64,000 bases of DNA from JAMDEO01 sp963775295 (GCA_963775295.1 CAVZIK010000006.1:124001-188000), one strand, 5' to 3'. Counted from the first letter of the stretch, positions 43,048-52,704 are shown. Numbers and translations: made by a program. The notes: generated from the letters alone by a model not told the origin.

Positions 43048-43596
43048 TCAGCTCTCTCGGAAGGGCATGCCCATTAGTTTCAGCAATGCCCGTCCTTCCT
43101 CGTCCGTCTTTGCGGTGGTCGTGATGGCGATATCCATGCCGCGCATCTTGTCGACCTTGTCGTATTCGATCTCAGGGAAGATGATCTGCTCCTTAACGCC
43201 CATGTTGTAGTTGCCCTGCCCGTCAAACCCCGAAGGTGCGATTCCACGAAAGTCGCGGATCCGCGGTAGGGCGATGCTCACCAGACGGTCGAGCATCTCA
43301 TACATGCGATCGCCGCGAAGAGTAACGCGCAATCCCACCGGCATGCCGGCGCGCAACTTGAAGTTCGCGACCGATTTCCGAGCCCGACGCACTTGGCCTT
43401 TCTGGCCCGTGATCTGGCCGAGTTGTAGTGCCGCTTCTTCCATGGCCTTCGCGTCGTGAATGGCCTCGCCTATGCCCATATTGATGGTGACCTTGGTCAC
43501 CTTGGGCACCTGCATGACGTTCGTGTAGCCGAACTGCTCTCGCAGCGCGGGAACGATCACGGTTTGGTACTTCTCTTTTAGTCTCGGAGTCACCAT
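43048..43596 (-). CDS. rplE: 50S ribosomal protein L5
   Basis: 182 residues: NVMQVPKVTKVTINMGIGEA, KAKEEAALQLGQITGQ-like AMEEAALQLGQITGQ, FKLRAGMPVGLRVTLRG and GMDIAITTTAKTDEEGRALL. Binds 5S rRNA in the central protuberance. Begins two bases after rplX. Confidence 0.97.
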   Translation of the reverse strand: MVTPRLKEKYQTVIVPALREQFGYTNVMQVPKVTKVTINMGIGEAIHDAKAMEEAALQLGQITGQKGQVRRARKSVANFKLRAGMPVGLRVTLRGDRMYEMLDRLVSIALPRIRDFRGIAPSGFDGQGNYNMGVKEQIIFPEIEYDKVDKMRGMDIAITTTAKTDEEGRALLKLMGMPFRES

Positions 43597-43598
43597 CG

Positions 43599-43943
43599 CT
43601 AACCCTTATCGACCTGGACGTTGCATTTCTTGCAGAAGCGAACCTTGTCTTCGCCTTCCACGCGCACGCCCGTCCGGACCGCTTGGCCACAGCCGGGACA
43701 GACCAGCTTCACATTGCTGATGTGCATGCTGGCTTCGCGCTCGATGACCCCGCCTTGGGGCGTCTTCTGCGAAGGACGCACGTGCCGCTTGATGAAATTG
43801 ACTCTCTCGACGACTACGCGCTCGTCCGCGGCCAAAACGCGAAGAACCTTACCCCGCTTGCCGTTTTCCTTGCCCGAGATCACCTCGACGGTATCGCCTT
43901 TCTTGATGCGAAACTTCTTCGCGTGTGCCCCTTTTGCCGCCAT
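43599..43943 (-). CDS. rplX: 50S ribosomal protein L24
   Basis: 114 residues from ATG 43943, which shares its A with the rplN stop (TGATG) and has GGAGG at good spacing. KOW segment FRIKKGDTVEVISGKENGKRG. Assembly initiator. The C-terminal part has a CPGCGQ and CKKCN pair, a zinc-ribbon-like feature also seen in some other L24 proteins. Confidence 0.96.
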   Translation of the reverse strand: MAAKGAHAKKFRIKKGDTVEVISGKENGKRGKVLRVLAADERVVVERVNFIKRHVRPSQKTPQGGVIEREASMHISNVKLVCPGCGQAVRTGVRVEGEDKVRFCKKCNVQVDKG

Positions 43944-44311
43944 CACAGAACCTCCGGCGCCAGCGAGACAATCTTCGCGAAGTTCTTCTCGCGCAACTCA
44001 CGACCGACGGGGCCGAAGATCCGGGTCCCCCGAGGGTTCATCTGCCGATCGATGAGAACGGCAGCGTTCTCGTCAAAGCCGATGTACGTGCCGTCCCGGC
44101 GTCCATACGCCTTCTTGACCCGCACCACTACCGCCTGAACGACATCGCCCTTCTTAACCGAACCGCCCGGGGTGGCCTCTTTGACCGCCCCGACAATGAT
44201 GTCGCCCACGCACGCGTAGCGACGCCGTGATCCGCCCTTGATGCGGATGCACAGCAATTCCCGTGCGCCCGTATTGTCGGCAACTTTAAGTCTTGTCTCC
44301 ACCTGTATCAT
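43943..44311 (-). CDS. rplN: 50S ribosomal protein L14
   Basis: 122 residues: MIQVETRLKVADNTGARELLC (first 15 are diagnostic), GDIIVGAVKEATPGG and the ending LREKNFAKIVSLAPEVL. Contacts 16S helix 14. Confidence 0.97.
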   Translation of the reverse strand: MIQVETRLKVADNTGARELLCIRIKGGSRRRYACVGDIIVGAVKEATPGGSVKKGDVVQAVVVRVKKAYGRRDGTYIGFDENAAVLIDRQMNPRGTRIFGPVGRELREKNFAKIVSLAPEVL

Positions 44312-44337
44312 CGTGTTTCACCCATCTCCTGGTGGGG

Positions 44338-44604
44338 CTACTCGGCCCGCTCGAGCACCTTGATAAGGCGCCAAGTCTTGTCCCGCGAAAGGGGCCGGCA
44401 TTCACGCACTAGGACGGTGTCGCCCAACCGCGCTTCATTTTGTTCGTCGTGCGCTTTCAACCGCGTGCTGCGACGCACGATCTTCTTGTACTGGGCGTGA
44501 GGTTTGGCTGTGCTCACCTCCACAACGATGGTTTTCTCCATCTTGTCGGAGACGACCACACCCTGCCGCTCACGCTGCTTGATTTCTTGCTGCTCGGCCA
44601 TCAA
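44338..44604 (-). CDS. rpsQ: 30S ribosomal protein S17
   Basis: 88 residues: GVVVSDKMEKTIVVEVSTAK and the C-terminal GDTVLVRECRPLSRDKTWRL. ATG overlaps the rpmC stop (ATGA). Confidence 0.97.
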   Translation of the reverse strand: MMAEQQEIKQRERQGVVVSDKMEKTIVVEVSTAKPHAQYKKIVRRSTRLKAHDEQNEARLGDTVLVRECRPLSRDKTWRLIKVLERAE

Positions 44605-44801
44605 AGCTCCCTCGCCCGTTCCCTCGAGGATTGCACCGTCATGATCCTGGCGATGTCCTGGCGCACCTGGTGCAACCGGCTGGTGTTTTCCAGTTGACCG
44701 GCCGCGTGCTGAAACCGCAGGTTGAACAGCTCTTCGCGCGACTGCTTGAGGCGTAGAGCGAGTTCCTCGTCAGCGAGTTCGACCAAGTCTTTAGACTTCA
44801 A
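44601..44801 (-). CDS. rpmC: 50S ribosomal protein L29
   Basis: 66 residues from a TTG at 44801 reading KSKDLVELADEELALRL, then SREELFNLRFQHAAGQLENT, a two-helix L29. The start lies inside the end of rplP (11-nt overlap). A longer frame to 44879 is only rplP sequence in another phase. Confidence 0.93.
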   Translation of the reverse strand: MKSKDLVELADEELALRLKQSREELFNLRFQHAAGQLENTSRLHQVRQDIARIMTVQSSRERAREL

Positions 44802-45216
44802 TGCCCTGGTCCTCTCTGGTCGCGAATCTACATTTGATCGGAAGCTTGTGAGCCGCCAATCGGATAGCTTCCTTGGCAAGGTCCTCGGAAACTCCCGCCA
44901 GCTCGAACATCACGCGTCCCGGCTTAATCACGGCAACCCATTGATCCGGCGAACCTTTACCGGAACCCATGCGGGTCTCCGCCGGCTTCTTGGTGATCGG
45001 TTTCTGCGGGAAGATGTTGATCCACACCTTCCCACCCCGTTTGATCTTCCGAGTCATAGCGATACGAGCAGCCTCGATCTGCCGGCTGGTAATCCAGCCC
45101 GGCTCCAAAGCCTGCAGGCCGTACTCGCCGAATTGGACCGTGGTCTGGCCCTTCGACTTGCCGGTCATGCGACCCCTGTGCTCTTTGCGGTGCTTAACCC
45201 GCTTTGGTAGTAGCAT
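44791..45216 (-). CDS. rplP: 50S ribosomal protein L16
   Basis: 141 residues: MLLPKRVKHRKEHRGRM, FGEYGLQALEPGWITSRQIE, and GKGSPDQWVAVIKPGRVMFE. The last is the loop near the A-site tRNA elbow. A 98-nt gap to rpsC, large for this cluster, holds no visible gene. Confidence 0.97.
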   Translation of the reverse strand: MLLPKRVKHRKEHRGRMTGKSKGQTTVQFGEYGLQALEPGWITSRQIEAARIAMTRKIKRGGKVWINIFPQKPITKKPAETRMGSGKGSPDQWVAVIKPGRVMFELAGVSEDLAKEAIRLAAHKLPIKCRFATREDQGIEV

Positions 45217-45314
45217 CTCTCATCCTCGTTTTTCTCCAGGCCAACCCGCCATCAGGTCCACGGCCCCGGGTGTTTCCCTACCCAGGACAGTCGCCCGGCT
45301 AGGCCCGGGAACCG

Positions 45315-45989
45315 TCACCCTATACGGGCCTCTGCTTGCCCACGAGAGCCTAGATCGAACCCCTCGGGCATGATCTCGCCCTTGTTTATCCACACTTTGA
45401 CGCCGATCTTGCCAAAGGTCGTGTTGGCTTCCCAGAAACCATAGTCGATGTCTGCCCGCAGAGTATGCAGCGGGACTCGGCCTTCGCTGTAGCCCTCGGT
45501 GCGAGCCATCTCAGCCCCACCCAGACGGCCGCCGGACCTGACCTTGATGCCCACCGCGCCGGACCGCATCGCCGATGTGATGGCGCGTTTCATAGCCCGC
45601 CGGAAACTCACGCGGTTGGCAAGTTGCTCAGCGATGGACTGAGCGACCAGACTCGCGTCGAGTTCGGGCCTCTTGATCTCGACGATGTTTACGTGCACCG
45701 CCTTGCCGGTCATGTCGTGGAGTTCACGCCGAAGCGCGTCCACTTCCGAACCCGACTTGCCGATGACGATGCCCGGCCGTGCCGTGTGGATGTCTACAAC
45801 CACCTTGTTTGTATCCTTGCGGATGATGATGGTAGACAGACCGGCGTGACCCAGCTTGCGTTGGATATGTTTGCGAATCGCCAGATCCTCTTGAAGGTAC
45901 TGGGCGAAATGCTTCTCGGTGTACCAGTGAGCCTTCCAGTCATGGATGATGCCGAGACGCATGCCTCCGGGATGAACTTTCTGACCCAC
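45315..45989 (-). CDS. rpsC: 30S ribosomal protein S3
   Basis: 224 residues: MGQKVHPGGMRLGIIHDWKA, the KH-domain GKSGSEVDALRRELHDMTGK with VIGKSG, and the C-terminal GGRLGGAEMARTEGYSEGRVPLHTLRADIDYG in part. mRNA entry-channel protein. Confidence 0.97.
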   Translation of the reverse strand: MGQKVHPGGMRLGIIHDWKAHWYTEKHFAQYLQEDLAIRKHIQRKLGHAGLSTIIIRKDTNKVVVDIHTARPGIVIGKSGSEVDALRRELHDMTGKAVHVNIVEIKRPELDASLVAQSIAEQLANRVSFRRAMKRAITSAMRSGAVGIKVRSGGRLGGAEMARTEGYSEGRVPLHTLRADIDYGFWEANTTFGKIGVKVWINKGEIMPEGFDLGSRGQAEARIG

Positions 45990-45992
45990 CTG

Positions 45993-46331
45993 CTATGACT
46001 CCTTTTTCTCGCCGACACTCACGGTGATGTGGCTGGTGCGCTTCCGAATCCGGCTGGCGCGCCCCATCGCCCGCGGCTGAAACCTCTTGATCGTGGGGCC
46101 GCCGTTGACGAAGGCCGCCACCACATAAAGATCGTCTGCGTCGAGGTTGTTGTTGTTCTCGGCGTTGGCCACCGCAGAGTCGAGCACTTTGCCCACCAGT
46201 TTAGCGGCGGCACGAGTACTGAACATCAAGATGGCCTTGGCCTCGCTCACTTTCTTGCCCCGAATGAGAGCGGCCATATCACCGGCTTTGCGCGGGGAGA
46301 CCCGCACATACTTCGCAGTAGCGTTGACCAT
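45993..46331 (-). CDS. rplV: 50S ribosomal protein L22
   Basis: 112 residues: YVRVSPRKAGDMAALIRGKKV, ENNNNLDADDLYVVAAFVNG and PRAMGRASRIRKRTSHITV, the tip loop lining the peptide exit tunnel. Confidence 0.97.
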   Translation of the reverse strand: MVNATAKYVRVSPRKAGDMAALIRGKKVSEAKAILMFSTRAAAKLVGKVLDSAVANAENNNNLDADDLYVVAAFVNGGPTIKRFQPRAMGRASRIRKRTSHITVSVGEKKES

Positions 46332-46335
46332 TGCC

Positions 46336-46620
46336 CTACTTCCTCCTCATGCGGCGCTCTTTGTTGCCGCCATGACCGCGGAAGGTGCGGGTCAACGCAA
46401 ACTCGCCCAGCCTGTGCCCCACCATGCTCTCGGTGATGTAAATGGGCACGTGCTTGCGGCCGTCGTGCACCGCGATCGTATGCCCGATCATCTCCGGATA
46501 GATGGTGGACGCCCGCGACCAGGTCTTGAGCATCCTCTTCTCGCCGGTCCCGTTCATCGCCTCGACCCGCTGCATCAGCCGTTCTTGGACGAAGGGAGCT
46601 TTTTTGCTTGAACGTGCCAC
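46336..46620 (-). CDS. rpsS: 30S ribosomal protein S19
   Basis: 94 residues: RSSKKAPFVQERLMQRVEAM, TWSRASTIYPEMIGHTIAVH and GHRLGEFALTRTFRGHGG, in standard order between rplB and rplV. Confidence 0.97.
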   Translation of the reverse strand: MARSSKKAPFVQERLMQRVEAMNGTGEKRMLKTWSRASTIYPEMIGHTIAVHDGRKHVPIYITESMVGHRLGEFALTRTFRGHGGNKERRMRRK

Positions 46621-46629
46621 GGTGCTCTA

Positions 46630-47463
46630 TTACCTCCCTTTTCCCCGTCGTCTGACGATGTATTTGCTCGTAGGATTCTTCTTCTTCCTGGTCTTGTGAC
46701 CAAGAGTAGGCACACCCCAAGGCGTAACGGGGTTGCGTCCTGGAGGGGTGGAACCTTCACCACCACCATGCGGGTGGTCGACCGGGTTCATGGTAGTGCC
46801 ACGAACCGTGGGACGAACGCCCATCCAGCGCTTGCGTCCGGCCTTACCGGTCGTGAGGTTCTCATGCTCGGCATTGCCGATCTCCCCAACGGTGGCGCGA
46901 CACTCCAAATGGATCATGCGCATCTCGCCCGAGGGGAGCCGCAGGATCGCGTAGTCGCCCTCTTTGGCCATTACCTGCGAGGAGGTACCGGCCGAGCGGG
47001 CGATCTGGCCGCCTTTGCCCTTATGCATCTCGATATTGTGCACGGTAGTACCCACCGGAATATTCCGAAGGGGAAGCGCGCAGCCTATCCGGATGTCCGA
47101 CGCCGGACCGGCTTCAATCGTATCGCCCACGCCCAGCTTGTTGGGCGCCAGGATGTAGCGCTTGTCTCCATCGGCGTAGACGATAAGGGCGATGCGGCAG
47201 CTGCGGTTCGGATCATACTCGATCGAAGCCACGCGACCGGGCACGCCGTCCTTATTGCGTTTAAAGTCGATGATCCTGTACAGCCGCTTATGACCGCCGC
47301 CCTGATGCCGTGTACAGATGCGACCATTGTTGTTGCGGCCACCCTTGCGCATCGCCGGACACGTTAGTGACTTCTCCGGTTCGCTCTTGGTGATCTCGTC
47401 GAAGGCAGGCGTAGTCGCGAACCTGCGTCCGGGAGATGTCGGTTTATAACTCTTTATCGCCAT
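46630..47463 (-). CDS. rplB: 50S ribosomal protein L2
   Basis: 277 residues: KSYKPTSPGRRFATTPAFDE, GRNNNGRICTRHQGGGHKRL and VDHPHGGGEGSTPPGRNPVT, whose His is near the peptidyl-transferase centre. Confidence 0.97.
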   Translation of the reverse strand: MAIKSYKPTSPGRRFATTPAFDEITKSEPEKSLTCPAMRKGGRNNNGRICTRHQGGGHKRLYRIIDFKRNKDGVPGRVASIEYDPNRSCRIALIVYADGDKRYILAPNKLGVGDTIEAGPASDIRIGCALPLRNIPVGTTVHNIEMHKGKGGQIARSAGTSSQVMAKEGDYAILRLPSGEMRMIHLECRATVGEIGNAEHENLTTGKAGRKRWMGVRPTVRGTTMNPVDHPHGGGEGSTPPGRNPVTPWGVPTLGHKTRKKKNPTSKYIVRRRGKGR

Positions 47464-47484
47464 TCTCGGTTATCGCTCCCTCTT

Positions 47485-47769
47485 CTACGTCGCGCCGAAG
47501 AACTCGATCCGGTTGCCCGGAGCAAGCTCGACCACAGCCTTTTTCCAGCGCCTGGTAGAACCGGCATGGGCTCCCCTGCGCTTGGGCTTCGGCTTGAGAT
47601 TGATAGTCTGGACACCGATAACCTTCACCTTGAAGATCTCCTCCACGGCCGCACGGATGTGAGGCTTGGTGGCCCGGTAGTTCACTTCGAACGAATACCG
47701 ATTGGTGTCGATCGCCCTGTAGCTCTTCTCAGAGATGATGGGCCGGATGATGATCTCCCGTGCATCCAT
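47485..47769 (-). CDS. rplW: 50S ribosomal protein L23
   Basis: 94 residues: IIIRPIISEKSYRAIDTNRY, then IRAAVEEIFKVKVIGVQTIN. Docking site of SRP and trigger factor. Its start overlaps the rplD stop by one base. Confidence 0.96.
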   Translation of the reverse strand: MDAREIIIRPIISEKSYRAIDTNRYSFEVNYRATKPHIRAAVEEIFKVKVIGVQTINLKPKPKRRGAHAGSTRRWKKAVVELAPGNRIEFFGAT

Positions 47770-48407
47770 TAGGACTCACCACCTTTGGCCAGGCCACCTT
47801 CCAAGAAGGACACGGCGGCTTCGGTAAATAGAAGGCTCTTGGCCCACACGTAATCCTGCACTTCGGCTTGACCGACTGACAGAACCCGAGTACCGGCCAG
47901 GTTGCGGAAACTCTTGAGAGCAGCGATCTCGTCGGTGCCCACGAGGACAAGAAGGGGAGACTCGAGCTCGGACTTCTTGATAATGGCCGCCGCCCGATTG
48001 GTGGAGGGCTCGGTAAACTCGCCTCCAGAAAGCACCCGGACCGTTCCACCGGCCACCAGGTCGGCCAAAGCCATACGAAAGGCCGCTACTTTGACCTTCT
48101 TGTTCACCTTCATGGAGTAGTCGCGAGGAATGGGCGGGAAAGCCACGCCGCCGCCCGTGAAATGGGCGACTTTACCCGAGCCAACACGAGCCCGACCGGT
48201 GCCTTTCTGCCGCCATTGCTTCGCGCCGGTGCCGGCGACTTCGCTGCGCGACTTGGCGGACGCGGTTCCCTGGCGGTGCCCGGCCAGCTCGGCCGTGACG
48301 ACGTGATGCAGCAGACCGATGTTGATCTGCTCCTGCACCAGGCCCTCCGCCAGATCATGCTGGCCGACAACCGCGCCGTTGTCGTCAATTCTGTCGATGG
48401 ATGGCAT
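47769..48407 (-). CDS. rplD: 50S ribosomal protein L4
   Basis: 212 residues: QGTASAKSRSEVAGTGAKQW, RQKGTGRARVGSGKVAHFTGGG in part, and the C-terminal Rossmann-like half with SLLVLVGTDEIAAL-type strands. Exit-tunnel loop protein; possible S10-operon regulator. Confidence 0.96.
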   Translation of the reverse strand: MPSIDRIDDNGAVVGQHDLAEGLVQEQINIGLLHHVVTAELAGHRQGTASAKSRSEVAGTGAKQWRQKGTGRARVGSGKVAHFTGGGVAFPPIPRDYSMKVNKKVKVAAFRMALADLVAGGTVRVLSGGEFTEPSTNRAAAIIKKSELESPLLVLVGTDEIAALKSFRNLAGTRVLSVGQAEVQDYVWAKSLLFTEAAVSFLEGGLAKGGES

Positions 48408-48411
48408 AGGT

Positions 48412-49023
48412 CTAACCCCTGATAACTACCAGGGAACCCTTGCTCCCCGGGATGGCGCCTTTGACCAGCACTAGGTTCTTGTCCGGGTCGGTCGCGACCA
48501 CGGTAAGTCCCAGCTGCGTGACACGCACATTCCCCATCTGGCCCGGCAGCTTCGTCCCCGGAAATACCCGGGACGGGTCGGCCGACGCACCGATGGAGCC
48601 AGGGGCGCGATGAAAGTGAGCGCCGTGGTAGCCGGGACCGCCGGCAAACCCGTGACGCTTCATCACACCCTGGAAGCCTTTGCCCTTGCTTACGCCCGAG
48701 ACCTTGACCTTGTCTCCGGGAGCGAAGGCTTCGACCGTGACGGCGTCGCCGACTGCCAGATCGCTCTCGCCACGAACCTCGACGAGATGACGCTTGGGAG
48801 CCACACCGGCCTTCTTGAGATGTCCGAGCAGCGGCTTGTTGAGCCTCTTGGCCTTGACATCACCAAAGGCAATCTGGGTGGCGGCGTAGCCGTCGTTCTC
48901 GACCGTCTTCTTCTGAGTCACCTGGCAGGGACCTGCCTCGATGACCGTACAACGAACGACCGAGCCGTCTTCACTGAAGAACTGGGTCATACCCAGCTTT
49001 TTACCTAGTAGCGTCTTCATCAT
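48412..49023 (-). CDS. rplC: 50S ribosomal protein L3
   Basis: 203 residues: TLLGKKLGMTQFFSEDGSVV, VSKGKGFQGVMKRHGFAGGP and FPGTKLPGQMGNVRVTQLGL. ATG 49023 overlaps the rpsJ stop (ATGA); a second ATG follows directly. Confidence 0.97.
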   Translation of the reverse strand: MMKTLLGKKLGMTQFFSEDGSVVRCTVIEAGPCQVTQKKTVENDGYAATQIAFGDVKAKRLNKPLLGHLKKAGVAPKRHLVEVRGESDLAVGDAVTVEAFAPGDKVKVSGVSKGKGFQGVMKRHGFAGGPGYHGAHFHRAPGSIGASADPSRVFPGTKLPGQMGNVRVTQLGLTVVATDPDKNLVLVKGAIPGSKGSLVVIRG

Positions 49024-49328
49024 AGTTTGATTTCTATATCCACGCCCGCGGGCAGATCCATGCGCATCAGCGAGTCCACCGTCTTAGGTGTGGGCTGATG
49101 GATGTCGATCAGGCGCTTATGCGTCCTGATCTCGAAATGCTCACGCGAGTCCTTGTCCTTGAACGGGCTGCGAATCACGCAGTACACGTTCTTTTCCGTC
49201 GGCAGGGGAACCGGCCCCGAAACGGTGGCGCCGGTGCGCTCGGCCGTCTCCACGATACTTCGGGCGCTCTTGTCCACAAGCTCGTGGTCATAGGCCTTCA
49301 GCCTAATGCGTATTTTTTGTTGCGCCAC
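49020..49328 (-). CDS. rpsJ: 30S ribosomal protein S10
   Basis: 102 residues from GTG 49328, with AGGAG seven bases upstream: AQQKIRIRLKAYDHELVDKS, then FEIRTHKRLIDIHQPTPKTV. Also the NusG-linking subunit NusE. Follows tuf by 10 nt. Confidence 0.97.
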   Translation of the reverse strand: MAQQKIRIRLKAYDHELVDKSARSIVETAERTGATVSGPVPLPTEKNVYCVIRSPFKDKDSREHFEIRTHKRLIDIHQPTPKTVDSLMRMDLPAGVDIEIKL

Positions 49329-49338
49329 CGAGCGACTC

Positions 49339-50544
49339 CTACTTGATGATCTTGCTGACAGCGCCGGCGCCCACGGTACGGCCACCTTCACGGATGGCAA
49401 ACCGCAGGCCTTCGTCCATGGCAATCGGGGTGATCAGTTTGGCTTTGATAGTGGTGTGGTCGCCCGGCATGACCATTTCCACGCCCTCTTCGAGAGTACA
49501 GTCGCCGGTGACGTCGGTCGTACGGAAGTAGAACTGCGGACGATACCCGTTGAAGAACGGCGTGTGACGACCACCCTCCTCGCGAGACAGCACGTAGATC
49601 TGAGCCTCAAACTCGGTGTGAGGCGTGATGCTCCCCGGATGAGCGAGAACCATGCCGCGCTCCACGTCTTCGCGCTTGATGCCGCGGAGGAGCACGCCGA
49701 TGTTGTCGCCGGCGCGGCCTTCGTCGAGCAACTTGCGGAACATCTCGACGCCGGTGGCGACGGTCTTGGTGCTTTCGGGATGCAGACCGACCATCTCGAC
49801 GGCTTCGCCCACCTTGACGATACCCCGCTCAACGCGGCCGGTGACCACGGTGCCCCGTCCCTGGATGCTGAAAACGTCTTCGATCGGCATCAGGAAGGGC
49901 TTGTCCACGGCGCGTTCCGGCTCGGGGATGTAGCTATCAAGAGCATCGGCGAGCTCGAAGATGGACTTGCACTTGGTGCACTCGCGGTCGCCGCAGCCAT
50001 GCTCGAGGGCCTCGAGAGCGGAACCGGTGATGATGGGGATCTCATCGCCAGGGAATTCGTACTCGGTAAGAAGCTCGCGGACCTCCATCTCGACCAGCTC
50101 GAGGAGCTCCGGATCGTCGACCATGTCGGCCTTGTTGAGGTACACGATGATATACGGCACGCCCACCTGACGAGCAAGCAGGATGTGCTCGCGGGTCTGT
50201 GGCATGGGGCCGTCGGCGGCGGACACTACCAGAACCGCTCCGTCCATCTGGGCGGCGCCGGTGATCATGTTCTTGATGTAGTCGGCGTGACCCGGGCAGT
50301 CGACGTGGGCATAGTGCCGTTTTTCAGTCTCGTATTCCACGTGGGCGGTAGCAATGGTAATACCGCGCTCCCGCTCTTCCGGGGCGTTATCGATCGAGTC
50401 AAAACTCCGGAACTCGATGTTGGGGTTGTTCGCCGCAAGGCATTTGGTAATAGCCGCGGTCAGAGTGGTCTTCCCGTGGTCTACGTGGCCGATGGTGCCA
50501 ACGTTGACGTGCGGTTTGGTCCGCTCAAATTTCTTCTTCGCCAT
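49339..50544 (-). CDS. tuf: Elongation factor Tu
   Basis: 401 residues: P-loop GHVDHGKTTL, DCPGHADYIKNM (G3), NKADMVDD (G4) and C-terminal domain MVMPGDHTTIKAKLITPIAM. Brings aminoacyl-tRNA to the ribosome. Only one tuf copy is in the window. A four-cysteine insert (CGDRECTKC, residues near 180) is seen in the GTPase domain after LEALEHG, a variable region of the family. Confidence 0.97.
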   Translation of the reverse strand: MAKKKFERTKPHVNVGTIGHVDHGKTTLTAAITKCLAANNPNIEFRSFDSIDNAPEERERGITIATAHVEYETEKRHYAHVDCPGHADYIKNMITGAAQMDGAVLVVSAADGPMPQTREHILLARQVGVPYIIVYLNKADMVDDPELLELVEMEVRELLTEYEFPGDEIPIITGSALEALEHGCGDRECTKCKSIFELADALDSYIPEPERAVDKPFLMPIEDVFSIQGRGTVVTGRVERGIVKVGEAVEMVGLHPESTKTVATGVEMFRKLLDEGRAGDNIGVLLRGIKREDVERGMVLAHPGSITPHTEFEAQIYVLSREEGGRHTPFFNGYRPQFYFRTTDVTGDCTLEEGVEMVMPGDHTTIKAKLITPIAMDEGLRFAIREGGRTVGAGAVSKIIK

Positions 50545-50610
50545 TGAATCCTCCCTTTCTACCTGAGTCTCTCAGGCGGCCGCCGCAGCCAGGCAGCCGG
50601 TTTGCCTTGA

Positions 50611-52704
50611 TTAGTCTGTGGAACTCCTGCCGCCCTGCTGGGCGATTATCTCTTGCGCGAGGGCGCTGGGCACCTCGGCGTAGTGACTGAACTGCATGGT
50701 GTACGTCGCGCGTCCCTGGGTCATGGACCGAACATCGGTAGCGTAGCCGAACATCTGTGCCAGCGGAACGGTCGCTCTGATGACCTGTGCGCCGGCCCGC
50801 GGCTCCATGCCGGTGATGTGACCGCGGCGACCACTGAGATCGCCCATCACGTCACCCATGTACTCTTCAGGGACGACCACCTCGACGTCTTCAACCGGCT
50901 CAAGGAGCACGGCACCGGCCTTCTTAGCCGCTTCCTTGAACGCCATCGAACCGGCGATCTTGAACGCCATCTCCGAGGAGTCGACCTCGTGGAAAGAGCC
51001 ATCGATGAGTTCGACCCGGACGTCCTCCACCGGGAAGCCGGCCAGGATACCTGTCTCCAAGGCCTCGGTGATGCCCGCCTGGACGGCGGGCACGTATTCC
51101 TTGGGCACCGCTCCCCCCACGATCTTGTTCTCGAAGGAAAATCCGGCCCCGTATTCGTTGGGTTCCATCTTGATCACCACGTGACCATACTGACCCCGGC
51201 CGCCGGTCTGACGCACAAAGCGGGCCTCGGCCTTGGGCACCACTTTTGTGATGCCTTCGCGATAAGCCACCTGCGGCCGACCGACGTTGGCGTCCACCTT
51301 GAATTCGCGTAGCAGACGGTCGACGATGATCTCCAAGTGGAGTTCGCCCATGCCCGCGATGATCGTCTGTCCGGTCTCCTCATCGGTGCGCACCCGGAAC
51401 GTGGGGTCTTCCTCGGCCAGTTTCATAAGGCTGTCGGAAAGACGGTCTTGATCAACTTTGGTCTTGGGCTCAATGGCCACGAAGATGACCGGCTCAGGGA
51501 ACTCGATGGACTCCAAGACTATGGGCTTGTCGGCATCGCAAAGAGTGTTGCCGGTGGTCGTGATCTTGAGACCAACGGCGGCGGCGATGTCGCCCGTAAA
51601 CACCTGAGTGATATCTTCGCGATGGTTGGCGTGCATCTGTAGGATGCGGCCAATCCGCTCCTTCTTGTCCTTGCTGGAGTTGTAAACGTAAGAGCCCGCT
51701 TTCAGCGTGCCCGAGTAGACGCGGAAATACGTCAACTTGCCTACGAATGGATCCGACATGATCTTGAAGGCGATAGCCGCGAAAGGTTCGTCGTCGTCTG
51801 CATTTCTCAACACAGTCGCACCGTTGTTCGGGTTGGCACCCTCCACCGCAGGCACGTCCACCGGCGACGGTAGATAATCCACCACCGCATCCAGAAGCAT
51901 CTGAACGCCCTTGTTCTTGAAGGCGGACCCGCAAAGCACCGGGATCAAGGCGATATCGAGGGTGGCCTGGCGGATCGCCGCCTTGAGCCGATCCTCGCTG
52001 ATCTCCTCGCCCTCGAGATAGTCCATCATCAGCTGGTCATCATGCTCGGCAAGCATTTCAATCATGTGGATACGCTCGGCCTGAGCCCGAACCAACAAAT
52101 CTTCAGGGATGGACACTTCGTTCCACTCCACGCCCATCTCGTCCTCATACATATAGGCGACCATGCGGACCAGATCGACGATGCCGCGGAAGGTGTCCTC
52201 GCGGCCGATGGGCAACTGGATGATCAGAGGGTGAGCGTGCAACCGGTCGATCATCATCTGCACACCCTGCATGAAATCGGCGCCCACCCGGTCCATCTTG
52301 TTGATGAACGCGATACGGGGAACGCCGTACTTGTCGGCCTGACGCCACACGGTCTCAGATTGCGGCTCTACGCCCGAAACGGAGCAGAACAAAGCGATAG
52401 CGCCATCGAGAACCCGGAGCGACCGCTCCACCTCCATGGTGAAATCCACGTGCCCGGGTGTGTCTATGATGTTGATGCGATGATCGCGCCAATCGCATGT
52501 CGTAGCCGCCGATGTGATGGTAATGCCCCGCTCCTGCTCCTGAGCCATCCAGTCCATGACAGCGGCACCGTCGTGGACCTCACCGATCTTATAGGTGCGG
52601 CCCGTGTAATAGAGCATCCGTTCGGTAGCCGTGGTCTTACCGGCATCGATATGGGCCATGATGCCGATGTTGCGGACCATGGCCAGCGGATGCTCCCGTG
52701 CCAT
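50611..52704 (-). CDS. fusA: Elongation factor G
   Basis: 697 residues from ATG 52704 (MAREHPLAMVRNIGIMAHID), an in-frame TTG at 52740 would add 12 residues; neither has a strong Shine-Dalgarno. GTPase motifs AHIDAGKTT, DTPGHVDF and NKMDRVGAD, then domains II-V ending near GRATYTMQFSHYAEVP. Drives translocation and ribosome recycling. Confidence 0.97.
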   Translation of the reverse strand: MAREHPLAMVRNIGIMAHIDAGKTTATERMLYYTGRTYKIGEVHDGAAVMDWMAQEQERGITITSAATTCDWRDHRINIIDTPGHVDFTMEVERSLRVLDGAIALFCSVSGVEPQSETVWRQADKYGVPRIAFINKMDRVGADFMQGVQMMIDRLHAHPLIIQLPIGREDTFRGIVDLVRMVAYMYEDEMGVEWNEVSIPEDLLVRAQAERIHMIEMLAEHDDQLMMDYLEGEEISEDRLKAAIRQATLDIALIPVLCGSAFKNKGVQMLLDAVVDYLPSPVDVPAVEGANPNNGATVLRNADDDEPFAAIAFKIMSDPFVGKLTYFRVYSGTLKAGSYVYNSSKDKKERIGRILQMHANHREDITQVFTGDIAAAVGLKITTTGNTLCDADKPIVLESIEFPEPVIFVAIEPKTKVDQDRLSDSLMKLAEEDPTFRVRTDEETGQTIIAGMGELHLEIIVDRLLREFKVDANVGRPQVAYREGITKVVPKAEARFVRQTGGRGQYGHVVIKMEPNEYGAGFSFENKIVGGAVPKEYVPAVQAGITEALETGILAGFPVEDVRVELIDGSFHEVDSSEMAFKIAGSMAFKEAAKKAGAVLLEPVEDVEVVVPEEYMGDVMGDLSGRRGHITGMEPRAGAQVIRATVPLAQMFGYATDVRSMTQGRATYTMQFSHYAEVPSALAQEIIAQQGGRSSTD